From: CAYGZM01 sp964354365 | GTDB lineage: Bacteria > Planctomycetota > Phycisphaerae > Sedimentisphaerales > Anaerobacaceae | Length of the DNA: 5,252 bases | Assembly: GCA_964354365.1 (NCBI GenBank) | Contig: CAYGZM010000224.1 | Coordinates: 1-5,252 of the forward strand | Direction of reading: 5' to 3' | Shown: piece by piece, positions 1-5,252 of the stretch | Position numbering within the stretch: the first letter of the stretch is position 1 | Layout: the number at the start of each line of letters is the position of its first letter | Notes under the pieces: model-generated | Seen by the model: only the letters and a program-made list of their open reading frames with translations | What the model was told of the DNA's origin: nothing | The model's database searches: none | Program-made: the position numbers and the translations under genes

Positions 1-9
1 GCATTGCCG

Positions 10-38
10 GCCTTTTGCCTGCTGGCAGCCCAAAAGGC
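10..38. repeat. Inverted repeat / stem-loop near left edge
   Basis: GCCTTTTG at 10-17 is the perfect complement of CAAAAGGC at 31-38. The 13-nt interval between them contains a further short pairing, CTGC at 19-22 with GCAG at 25-28. The arms could form a hairpin in RNA from either strand. If an incoming plus-strand frame ends at 83 or 87, the hairpin would lie inside coding sequence and might be chance. No T run follows it directly. Confidence 0.4.
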
Positions 39-104
39 GATAAACGCATTTCCGGGCAGATGGAGCACGTTATTGCACCGTAAATAGCGTTGTAGTACTA
101 AACA

Positions 105-180
105 AATCCGAATTACCGAAACTCAAAATTCAAAACAAACCATAACGTCCTATTTCCACGATGGTTATGGCAGCCGGATT
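105..180. repeat. Nested pair of short inverted repeats
   Basis: AATCCG at 105-110 pairs with CGGATT at 175-180. Inside it, CCATAAC at 140-146 pairs with GTTATGG at 164-170, with a 17-nt loop. The two pairings nest, so a long irregular stem is possible. The arms are short and the region is AT-rich, so chance is a serious alternative. It lies 84 nt past the stop of the minus-strand membrane-protein gene and could be part of its 3' transcript end. Confidence 0.25.
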
Positions 181-263
181 CCAATATCAAGCACAAAAAA
201 CAAGAAGTTGAAGGATTGTAGTACAGAGTATTACCGTGTGCGAGATATTGCCTGCGGCGTGGT

Positions 264-944
264 CTATTTGGACTTCACGAGGCACTTGAGGAAGACTGCA
301 ACGGCGGATGTGGCGCCGAGGGCGAATAGAGGCCAGTAGAACTGCGACTTATAGTCCGCACTGGCTATGTAGGGGCCGGGGGTGCAGAAAGAGACCACGA
401 TAATAACGGCGGCGAGAGAAAACAGAAGCCAATCGAGGGCAGTCACTCTGATTGGTTTTCCGATAGCGTCGCGGTAGAGAACAGCGGCGCCGAATACGAG
501 CATTATGAGGGACGTGATGAGGGGGTAGAGGACGGCGGAGGCCCAGGTGACGGGGATGAGGAAGAGTATGTCCCAGTCCATAATGGAGGCGGGCCAGTCG
601 AGGATGACCTTTAGCCAGACGTAGTAGAAGATGTCCCAGACGGCGAAGATGACCATGAAGCAGGCGAATCGCTGGCGGCGGTTGCGGCCAAAGAGGAAGG
701 CGGCGGCGAGGATTACGGCTATTGTGGCGGCTTCTCTGCCGATTTCGGTCAGGAGGAGGTATTTTTGCGCGGGGTCGAATGCGAGGAGATTTGGCAGGGG
801 GAACGTGAATCCATTGGGGTAGAAGATTTCTCGCAGATATACCACGACGGCCGATTCGATGTACCCGAAAGCAGCGGCGAAGATGACGACGGCGATGAAT
901 CTTTTGAATGTTTCTTTGGGTGACTCAAAACGCATATTGTGCAT
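264..944 (-). CDS. Conserved-type multi-pass membrane protein, function unknown
   Basis: The 226-residue product is an integral inner-membrane protein with about six hydrophobic segments, at roughly residues 17-37, 63-85, 93-115, 124-156 (long, perhaps two helices), 170-188 and 202-222. I do not recognise a named family with confidence. The strings WDIFYYVWLKVILDWP (103-118) and WDILFLIPVTW (124-134) have the look of conserved signatures and resemble unnamed membrane proteins of environmental bacteria, from memory. Charged or polar residues sit in or beside the hydrophobic segments: Glu30, Glu67, Arg70, Glu71 and Trp103-Asp104. Such residues suggest a binding or transport role, but no substrate can be named. 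The ATG at 942-944 lies 14 nt after the ispG stop; a second ATG at residue 4 is possible. Neither start has a clear Shine-Dalgarno, so expression probably depends on read-through from ispG. High confidence as a gene, none on function. Confidence 0.85.
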   Translation of the reverse strand: MHNMRFESPKETFKRFIAVVIFAAAFGYIESAVVVYLREIFYPNGFTFPLPNLLAFDPAQKYLLLTEIGREAATIAVILAAAFLFGRNRRQRFACFMVIFAVWDIFYYVWLKVILDWPASIMDWDILFLIPVTWASAVLYPLITSLIMLVFGAAVLYRDAIGKPIRVTALDWLLFSLAAVIIVVSFCTPGPYIASADYKSQFYWPLFALGATSAVAVFLKCLVKSK

Positions 945-958
945 ACGTCAGCGAGAGG

Positions 959-2023
959 CTATAGGTTCTGTAATTCTCTCAGCAGGGCGGGGATGATTTG
1001 GTTTTCGGGCACGGTTGCGATCTTTCGGCCTTTGCGATAAATGAAGGCTTTATTTTTTGCGGCGCAGAGTGCGAGGTCTGCGTCTGCGGCCTCGCCAGGC
1101 CCGTTGACTATGCAGCCCATAACGGCGATGCGAAGGGGCTTGTCGATTTGGGGCAGGGCCCGTTTGACGCGGCGCGCCAGCTTGACTACATCGACCTCGG
1201 CTCGAGCACAGGTGGGGCAGACTATCAATTCGAGCTGCGGCTTGGCAGGTTTGTCAAGGCCGAGCGCCTTTAGAATCTGCTTTGCGATTTGAGCTTCGAT
1301 GACGGGATTACCTGCGATGCTGACTCTTATGGTGTCGCCGATGCCTTCGGCCAGCAACGTGCCGATGGCGACAGCAGAGGGTATTTGGGCGTCTTCGGGC
1401 AGGCCAGCGTGGGTCAGGCCGACGTGGATTGGGTAGTCGAAGGTCTCGGCGATACGGCGGTTTATCTCGATGGTCCGCAACGTGTCGCTGCTCTTTGCGC
1501 TGAGGACCAGTTGGGTGAAGCTGCGGTTCTCAAACACGCGGACGTATTTCCGCATCTCGTTCAGCATCAGTGCGGTGCGTTTGCCCGGAGGGACAGGCTG
1601 CTTGTTGAGGTCCCTGATGCTGGCCTCGTTGACACCGATTCGGATTGCGACTCTGTGCATTTTGGCGGCGTCGATTATTCGGATGATGTCGGCGCGATTT
1701 TTGATGTTTCCGGGGTTGAGTCTGATTTTTGCGGCGCCGGCTTCGATTGCCTCGATGGCGCGTGCGGGGCTGAAATGCACGTCGGCGATAAGGGGGATGC
1801 TCACCTTCTGCACGATTTTTGCGAGAGCGGCGGTGTCGGCCTGCCTGGGGACGGCGAGCCGGACGAGCCGGCAGCCGGCCTCGGCAAGCTGATTGATTTG
1901 CCTTACGCAGCGTGCGACGTCGGTTGTCGGGACCTTGGTCATCGACTGAATGACGATAGGGGCGGCTGAGCCGATCTTTACGGAGCCGACTGTGACTGTC
2001 CTGGTCTTTCTTCTTTTGAGCAT
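959..2023 (-). CDS. ispG: 4-hydroxy-3-methylbut-2-enyl diphosphate synthase (IspG/GcpE)
   Basis: IspG catalyses the reductive ring opening of 2-C-methyl-erythritol 2,4-cyclodiphosphate to HMBPP, the next-to-last step of the MEP isoprenoid pathway, in the cytoplasm with an [4Fe-4S] cluster. The 354-residue length fits the compact bacterial (two-domain) form, without the large insert of plant and Bacteroidetes forms. The N-terminal TIM barrel shows QSMT (26-29), ADVHF (80-84), RLNPGNI (101-107), RIGVN (128-132) and AKSSD (176-180). The C-terminal cluster domain has CPTC (Cys269, Cys272), then GCIVNGPGEA with Cys304 and Glu311; these match the E. coli ligands Cys270, Cys273, Cys305 and Glu312 almost residue for residue. 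One oddity: the usual TEAG motif reads THAG, with His205 in place of Glu. The ATG at 2021-2023 is supported by an AGGT-like Shine-Dalgarno just upstream and by the typical family N-terminus. The gene runs away from the hydrolase gene and is followed 14 nt later by the membrane-protein gene. Confidence 0.97.
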   Translation of the reverse strand: MLKRRKTRTVTVGSVKIGSAAPIVIQSMTKVPTTDVARCVRQINQLAEAGCRLVRLAVPRQADTAALAKIVQKVSIPLIADVHFSPARAIEAIEAGAAKIRLNPGNIKNRADIIRIIDAAKMHRVAIRIGVNEASIRDLNKQPVPPGKRTALMLNEMRKYVRVFENRSFTQLVLSAKSSDTLRTIEINRRIAETFDYPIHVGLTHAGLPEDAQIPSAVAIGTLLAEGIGDTIRVSIAGNPVIEAQIAKQILKALGLDKPAKPQLELIVCPTCARAEVDVVKLARRVKRALPQIDKPLRIAVMGCIVNGPGEAADADLALCAAKNKAFIYRKGRKIATVPENQIIPALLRELQNL

Positions 2024-2029
2024 TACCTG

Positions 2030-2058
2030 ATTTTAGCTTGTTGGGCAAGCCGGGGCAA
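2030..2058 (-). promoter_or_regulatory. Candidate sigma-70 promoter for ispG
   Basis: On the minus strand, TTGCCC (plus positions 2053-2058) and TAAAAT (2030-2035) are separated by 17 nt. The -10 box matches the TATAAT consensus at five of six bases and the -35 box matches TTGACA at four of six. The -10 ends only 6 nt before the ispG ATG, so transcription would start at or next to the start codon and give a leaderless or almost leaderless message. That conflicts with a role for the AGGT motif in the same 6 nt, so the real promoter may instead lie further back, inside the hydrolase gene. Confidence 0.35.
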
Positions 2059-2066
2059 ACTAAAAT
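2038..2066 (+). promoter_or_regulatory. Candidate divergent promoter for the hydrolase gene
   Basis: TTGTTG (2038-2043) and TAAAAT (2061-2066) are 17 nt apart on the plus strand. The TAAAAT box is the mirror partner of the ispG box: ATTTTAG at 2030-2036 and CTAAAAT at 2060-2066 are perfect inverted repeats. A smaller perfect inverted repeat, GCTTG (2036-2040) with CAAGC (2046-2050), sits between them. If this promoter is real, transcription would begin near 2073 and translation would use the ATG at 2074 or 2083 rather than the ATG at 2065. The -35 match is weak (three of six). Confidence 0.25.
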
Positions 2067-2925
2067 GCTTACTATGGGGTTGATGCTGATATATCTCGGT
2101 GTTGTGCTGGTTGTTGCGTATTTGGGCTGGGGGGCGATACTGTATCTTATGCAGGCGCGATTTCTGTATCGGCCGGTGAGGGAGGTTGCCTATACGCCGG
2201 ATGAGCTGGATATGGATTTCGAAGATGTGGTTTTCAAGACCGGCGACGGCGTTGAGTTGAACGGCTGGTATGTCCCTGTTGAGGATTCAAATTATACGGT
2301 GCTGTTCTGTCACGGCAACGGCGGCAATATAATGCATCGGCTGGACAGCATAAACTTTTTTCACAATCTTGGCTTGAGCTGCTTTATCTTTGACTATCGA
2401 GGGTACGGCAAGAGTAAGGGCAGGCCGAGCGAAGAAGGGACATATCTTGACGTTCAGGCTGCATATCAGTGGCTTATCGAGAAAAAGAAGATGCGGGCGG
2501 ATGAGATAATTGTCTTCGGCAGGTCTTTAGGAGGGAGTATCGCGGCGCACCTGGCGAGGAAGGTCAAGCCGAGAGGCCTGGTTCTCGAGAGCAGCTTTAC
2601 TTCGTATGCGGATATGGGCAAGAGGTTCTATCCCTATATGCCTGTTCGCTGGTTTGCGCGGTTCGGGTACAGGACAATCGACTATGTCAAGGATGTCCGC
2701 TGTCCTGTTCTTGTGATTCACAGCAGAAACGACGAGATTGTCCCCTTCGACTTTGGCGTGGAGCTTTATGAGGCGGCGAACGGGCCGAAGGAGTTTGTGG
2801 AGATTTCAGGCAGTCATAATGACTGTTTTCTAACTTGCGGCGAAATCTACAGAGAAGCCTGGACACGATGGGTGGAATTCCTGGCGGATTACGAAGAGCG
2901 GTCGGACCAGCAGCAGGCCTCTTAG
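2065..2925 (+). CDS. Membrane-anchored alpha/beta hydrolase (Bem46/ABHD13-like)
   Basis: The product is a serine hydrolase of the alpha/beta fold, most like the Bem46/ABHD13 group of membrane-tethered hydrolases; its substrate is unknown (ester, thioester or amide). Counting from the ATG at 2065 (286 aa), residues 5-29 form one N-terminal transmembrane helix, followed by the group-typical ARFLYRP (31-37). HGNGGN at 83-88 builds the oxyanion hole. The nucleophile is Ser154 in GRSLGG (152-157), the acid Asp223 in SRNDEIVP, and the base His251 in GSHND, so the triad is complete. Length is usual for the group. The same frame stays open back to a TTG at 2038 (295 aa), but that would place the start inside the divergent promoter region and has no Shine-Dalgarno; the ATG at 2074 would still leave an intact helix. 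The next gene starts 39 nt downstream on the same strand, so the two are probably co-transcribed. The catalytic domain could face either side of the membrane; the sequence alone does not settle this. Confidence 0.92.
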   Translation: MLTMGLMLIYLGVVLVVAYLGWGAILYLMQARFLYRPVREVAYTPDELDMDFEDVVFKTGDGVELNGWYVPVEDSNYTVLFCHGNGGNIMHRLDSINFFHNLGLSCFIFDYRGYGKSKGRPSEEGTYLDVQAAYQWLIEKKKMRADEIIVFGRSLGGSIAAHLARKVKPRGLVLESSFTSYADMGKRFYPYMPVRWFARFGYRTIDYVKDVRCPVLVIHSRNDEIVPFDFGVELYEAANGPKEFVEISGSHNDCFLTCGEIYREAWTRWVEFLADYEERSDQQQAS

Positions 2926-2964
2926 CAGTCGATATGAGCAGGGGCTGGAAGAAAGGGAACGAGT

Positions 2965-4860
2965 ATGGGCGCAGAAGAAGCGTTGGGATTGAGAGTGCCA
3001 AGAAGACACGGCAGGGTTTCTGCAATTCTGTTTGTATTGGTTGTCTTTTTGTCGGGGCCGTCAGGAGCGGCGTCCGGGATGGAGGATCGGCACGTTTGGG
3101 AGAAGGTGGAAATCAGCCTGCAGGCCGAGAAATTGTACGAGAATCCTTACAGGGACGTGGAGGTCTGGGTCGATCTTGAAGGGCCGGGCTTTGCGAAGCG
3201 ATGCTACGGATTCTGGGATGGGGGCACTGGGGATGGGGGCGAGGTGTTTCGCGTGCGGGTCCTGGCGCCTGCGGCGGGGACGTGGAGATGGAAGAGTGGG
3301 TCCAATCAGCAGGATTCCAGGCTTAACGGCAAGAGCGGGAGTTTCCGTGCGGTTGAATGGTCGGAGGCGGAAAAAGCGGAGAATCCGTGTCGGCTGGGGA
3401 TGATCAAGGCCTCGGCGAACGGGCATGCGTTTGAATGGGCGGACGGGACTCCGTTCTTTCTCTTGGGCGATACGTGGTGGCCGGCGCCTACTTCTCGGTA
3501 TCGCTGGTACGACGACGACAAGGAGCGGCCGATTGGGCCGGAGGCCGGGCTCAAGGATTACGTGAGGTTTCGCAAGAGACAGGAGTTCAACTGTATTGCG
3601 ATAATTGCGGCGCTGCCCAACTGGGCGAACGACGATAAACCGTCAACGCTCAAGATGCCGGATGGAACGGTGCTGCGTTCGGCGTGGAGGCAGGCGGGGA
3701 CACAGAGCGCCAAAGATATGCACGACGAGGACGGCAACAGGGCGTTCCTGTTCCCGGGCAAGGTCCCGGGTTTCGAGGAGTATTTTCCGGACGTGGAGCG
3801 GATCAATCCTGCATATTTCCGCAATATGGACAAGAAGATTGACTACCTGAATTCACAGGGATTCGTTCCGTTTATCGAAGTGTCTCGGCGCGATATCGGG
3901 CAGGCGTGGAAGAAGTATTATGAGTGGCCGGGGTCGTATGTGCGCTACATTCAATACGTTTGGAGCCGGTACCAGGCTAACATTTGTTTGTTCAGTCCGA
4001 TCCATTTTGATACGACGGGGGCCACGATACCGCCGGAGGAGTGGAACGAGGCGGCCAACAAGGTGATTGAGAAGTACGGGCGCCCGCCGTTCGGGACGCT
4101 CGCTGGGACGAACTCAAATCCTTCAACGCTGCGCAACTTCGGCCATACGGATAGGGCGAAGTGGCTTACGTTTCATCAGATAGGCAACAGGCGGACGCAC
4201 GATTTGTATCCCTATCTGACGGAGATATTCAACGCTTCGCCGCCCGCGCCGGGTATCAACGGCGAGCCTTATTACGCGGGGATGCTGGACGCAGAGGGAG
4301 ATACAGAGAAGTCTGATTTGTACTGTCGTTCGGCGATGTACGGCAGCGTGCTGTCCGGGGGACTGGGGGGACATATATACGGCGCGGGCGGCTGGAATGG
4401 AGGTCTTTGGAGCGGAGAGGTTGAAGAAGCTTCCGAGACGCCTATCTGGGAGGTCATCAAATGGCGATCGGCGGACCAGATGCGGCATTTGAAGAGCTTT
4501 GTTCTGTCCGAGGGGCGCAGGTATCAGGAGCTTGTTCCCGGTGCGGAGCTTGTGGAGCCGAGCAGGTCGGGGGAGGAAGAATCGTGTCTTGGATGGGCGT
4601 ATTGTGCGAGGACGGCCAACAAGGACCTGTTTCTTCTCTACTTCGAGAAGGATTGTCCCGTGGCGAAGCTCTCCGGTGCGGCTGCGAATAAGAGATACAA
4701 GGCTCAGTGGTTTGATCCGAGGACCGGCGAGTGGGCGGAGGCTGGGGTTCTGACCGCAGGGAGTGACGGGAAGATTGTCTTGCCGAATTTCCCGGGAAAT
4801 AGCAGCAAGTCGGACATTGATTGGGCCCTGAAGCTCACGGCGGCCCCGCGAAATAATTAG
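2965..4860 (+). CDS. Secreted DUF5060/DUF4038 (apiosidase-like) glycoside hydrolase
   Basis: This 631-residue exported protein has the architecture of putative glycosidases related to GH140-type apiosidases. A signal peptide is visible: basic residues at 10-17, a hydrophobic core at about 18-30, and likely cleavage near residues 35-38. Residues about 45-130 match the DUF5060 beta-sandwich (VWVDLEGP, then RVLAPAAGTWRWKSG at 98-112). Residues about 145-515 look like the DUF4038 TIM barrel: ADGTPFFLLGDTWW (159-172), FIEVSRRD (303-310), SPIHFDTTG (344-352) and INGEPYYAG (431-439). Residues about 520-626 resemble the small C-terminal beta domain called collagen-bind_2 (QWFDPRTGEW, then LPNFPG). 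Glu434 is the likeliest nucleophile; Asp349 is a possible acid/base, though the usual GGD-type strand is replaced. The ATG at 2965 has an AAAGGG Shine-Dalgarno at 2952-2957, 7 nt upstream. It follows the hydrolase gene by 39 nt. Substrate is unknown: pectic, apiose-containing or other branched glycans are guesses. Domain naming is from recall of motifs, not a search. Confidence 0.88.
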   Translation: MGAEEALGLRVPRRHGRVSAILFVLVVFLSGPSGAASGMEDRHVWEKVEISLQAEKLYENPYRDVEVWVDLEGPGFAKRCYGFWDGGTGDGGEVFRVRVLAPAAGTWRWKSGSNQQDSRLNGKSGSFRAVEWSEAEKAENPCRLGMIKASANGHAFEWADGTPFFLLGDTWWPAPTSRYRWYDDDKERPIGPEAGLKDYVRFRKRQEFNCIAIIAALPNWANDDKPSTLKMPDGTVLRSAWRQAGTQSAKDMHDEDGNRAFLFPGKVPGFEEYFPDVERINPAYFRNMDKKIDYLNSQGFVPFIEVSRRDIGQAWKKYYEWPGSYVRYIQYVWSRYQANICLFSPIHFDTTGATIPPEEWNEAANKVIEKYGRPPFGTLAGTNSNPSTLRNFGHTDRAKWLTFHQIGNRRTHDLYPYLTEIFNASPPAPGINGEPYYAGMLDAEGDTEKSDLYCRSAMYGSVLSGGLGGHIYGAGGWNGGLWSGEVEEASETPIWEVIKWRSADQMRHLKSFVLSEGRRYQELVPGAELVEPSRSGEEESCLGWAYCARTANKDLFLLYFEKDCPVAKLSGAAANKRYKAQWFDPRTGEWAEAGVLTAGSDGKIVLPNFPGNSSKSDIDWALKLTAAPRNN

Positions 4861-4890
4861 TATCTATTGCGCAAAGCCGAAACTGGCAAT

Positions 4891-4954
4891 GTTACCCCTG
4901 CGAAAGCAGGGGTCTATGGCGAAAAGACTGGATTCCTGCTTTCGCAGGAATGAC
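4891..4954. repeat. 64-bp doublet of palindromes in inverted orientation (REP/MITE-like)
   Basis: The left unit (4894-4913) is a perfect 8-bp stem with a GAAA loop; the right unit (4932-4951) is a perfect 8-bp stem with a TTTC loop. The 24 nt at 4891-4914 and the reverse complement of 4931-4954 agree at 19 positions. Four of the five differences are paired CC/GG to TT/AA changes that keep both stems intact. The 16 nt between the units show no symmetry. The core CCTGCGAAAGCAGG resembles a widespread dispersed bacterial repeat, from memory. It lies 30 nt past the glycosidase stop, the usual place for REP-like elements, which can stabilise or end transcripts. Confidence 0.75.
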
Positions 4955-4973
4955 AAAGAAGGGCCTTCTTTGT
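4953..4973. terminator. Possible bidirectional terminator hairpin
   Basis: ACAAAGAAG (4953-4961) pairs perfectly with CTTCTTTGT (4965-4973) around a 3-nt loop. The palindrome directly abuts the 64-bp doublet. The plus-strand right arm is T-rich and continues into TGTT, and the minus-strand side is similarly T-rich, which fits a terminator working for both the plus-strand glycosidase and minus-strand genes coming from the right. The stem is AT-rich and there is no long uninterrupted T run, so strength is doubtful; it could also be a third unit of the repeat. Confidence 0.45.
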
Positions 4974-5018
4974 GTTAGATGCTCTAAAGAGATTCGCCAA
5001 CTTCCGTGAAAGGCGCGG

Positions 5019-5252
5019 TCATTTCTTCGCCCACTTCAGTTTTGCGATGCGGATGCCGTCGAGTGCGCCTTCGTTCAGGGCGGCGATTTGGCAAGAGGCT
5101 ATCTCTTCGCGGCGATTCGGGGAGCATAGCGCCGGCCAGCCAGGGCCGGCCGGCGCTCGTAGGAGGGTGATTGAATCAGTTTTTTCAGTCCGGACGCATG
5201 TATCATTTGCGCCAGATTGTCGTTTTGAGCCAGTCGTCGGCGAACAGGTCGA
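5019..5252 (-). CDS. Possible 3' end of a minus-strand gene, cut by the window edge
   Basis: From the right edge this frame is open for 77 codons and ends with TGA at 5019-5021. The last 27 residues (about 5022-5102) look genuinely coding: CQIAALNEGALDGIRIAKLK then WAKK, with mostly G or C in third codon positions and a natural amphipathic composition. The part nearer the edge (about 5160-5252) is rich in Ser, Thr, Arg and Cys and looks like a shadow, while another frame there looks better. A change of frame, a small insertion or a gene start somewhere around 5100-5200 would explain this. A GC-rich hairpin at 5128-5157 lies exactly between the two parts. I cannot name a family. The gene would converge on the glycosidase gene. 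Confidence 0.35.
   Translation of the reverse strand, partial: STCSPTTGSKRQSGANDTCVRTEKTDSITLLRAPAGPGWPALCSPNRREEIASCQIAALNEGALDGIRIAKLKWAKK
5128..5157. repeat. GC-rich perfect inverted repeat
   Basis: AGCGCCGGCC at 5128-5137 is the exact complement of GGCCGGCGCT at 5148-5157, with a 10-nt loop. A hairpin of ten nearly all G-C pairs would be very stable on either strand. It sits between the two coding-like stretches of the right edge, in the zone where the apparent minus-strand reading frame changes. It might be an inserted repeat element or a structure at a gene junction. No T run follows on either strand, so a classical terminator is not supported. Confidence 0.55.
5203..5252 (-). CDS. Possible C-terminus of a second minus-strand gene at the right edge
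   Basis: In a different frame from the entry ending at 5019, the edge sequence reads DLFADDWLKTTIWRK and stops with TGA at 5203-5205. The codons are strongly G/C-ending (12 of 15) and the residues look like a normal protein tail. The stop overlaps an ATG by the four bases ATGA, a typical coupled arrangement. The frame opened by that ATG (5206 down to 5099, 35 codons) runs straight through the GC-rich hairpin and ends with TAG, so it may be a small gene, a displaced start of the downstream frame, or chance. Only 15 codons are visible, so the call is tentative. Confidence 0.35.
   Translation of the reverse strand, partial: DLFADDWLKTTIWRK

Larger units (their letters stand above)
1..263. other. 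Left-edge region without a convincing complete gene
   Basis: This stretch is clearly richer in A and T than the genes to its right and has no start-to-stop reading frame of useful length. Two plus-strand frames are open from the left edge: one stops with TAG at 85-87 (28 codons) and one with TAA at 81-83 (26 codons). Either could be the last residues of a gene entering from the left, and nothing seen here decides between them. From about 88 to 263 I see no coding signal, only inverted repeats and a run of six A at 195-200. Read on the minus strand, that run is a T tract about 65 nt past the stop of the membrane-protein gene, but no GC-rich stem precedes it, so a terminator is not supported. 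Confidence 0.5.

Noticed and set aside
90..224. Direct repeat TTGTAGTAC at 90-98 and 216-224
   Set aside because: Nine bases in an AT-rich region with no extension on either side; too short to call an attachment site or target duplication.
631..822. Plus-strand open frame opposite the membrane-protein gene
   Set aside because: The product is Arg/Ala-rich, typical of antisense to a hydrophobic gene, and the minus-strand frame has clear transmembrane pattern.
1289..1969. Long plus-strand open frame (226 codons) opposite ispG
   Set aside because: Its codons lie exactly opposite the ispG codons, so it is explained by the codon bias of a clearly recognisable IspG; the translation is rich in Asp, Gly and Cys and resembles no protein I know.
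1530..2048. Second minus-strand frame overlapping ispG
   Set aside because: Arg-, Gln- and Pro-rich shifted reading of the IspG coding sequence, with no hydrophobic core; a shadow.
2038..2064. TTG start extending the hydrolase by nine residues
   Set aside because: No ribosome binding site, and the start would fall in the compact divergent intergenic region; the ATG at 2065 already gives a natural N-terminal anchor.
4891..4973. CRISPR-like array of repeats
   Set aside because: Only two hairpin units in opposite orientation, a single 16-nt interval and no cas gene; not a CRISPR array.
5047..5252. Plus-strand frame open from ATG 5047 to the right edge
   Set aside because: No Shine-Dalgarno upstream, Arg/Ser-rich composition, and the minus strand has better coding character at both ends of the same stretch.

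Overview
The window carries four complete genes and short, uncertain gene ends at both edges. It looks like a piece of chromosome from a moderately GC-rich bacterium that uses the MEP isoprenoid pathway. The gene content fits an environmental, polysaccharide-degrading bacterium of the Planctomycetota (Phycisphaerae-like) type: a secreted DUF5060/DUF4038 glycoside hydrolase, a membrane-anchored Bem46/ABHD13-type hydrolase and a dispersed palindromic repeat. The lineage is an inference from style and gene content; no marker gene in the window proves it.

Layout: positions 1-263 are AT-richer and hold no convincing complete gene, only inverted repeats and two equally open short frames at the left edge. 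Positions 264-2023 are a minus-strand pair: ispG (4-hydroxy-3-methylbut-2-enyl diphosphate synthase) followed 14 nt later by a six-helix membrane protein of unknown function. Positions 2024-2064 are a very compact divergent intergenic region with a symmetric pair of outward-facing TAAAAT boxes. Positions 2065-4860 are a plus-strand pair: an alpha/beta hydrolase and, 39 nt later, a secreted multidomain glycosidase-like protein. Positions 4861-5018 hold a 64-bp doublet of hairpins in inverted orientation, followed directly by a 21-bp near-perfect palindrome that may end transcription between convergent genes. Positions 5019-5252 contain minus-strand coding-like sequence in conflicting frames around a GC-rich hairpin, probably the 3' ends of one or two genes cut by the window edge or broken.

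The genes do not form an obvious single system. IspG is housekeeping, and the membrane protein is probably co-transcribed with it. The two plus-strand genes may act together outside the cytoplasmic membrane on glycans or glycan esters, but this rests only on adjacency and predicted location. The observations most worth a second look are a His in IspG where the family normally has an active-site Glu, the unusual active-site strand of the glycosidase, the symmetric divergent promoter and the palindrome doublet. I see no clear evidence of a novel defence, mobile or RNA-guided system.
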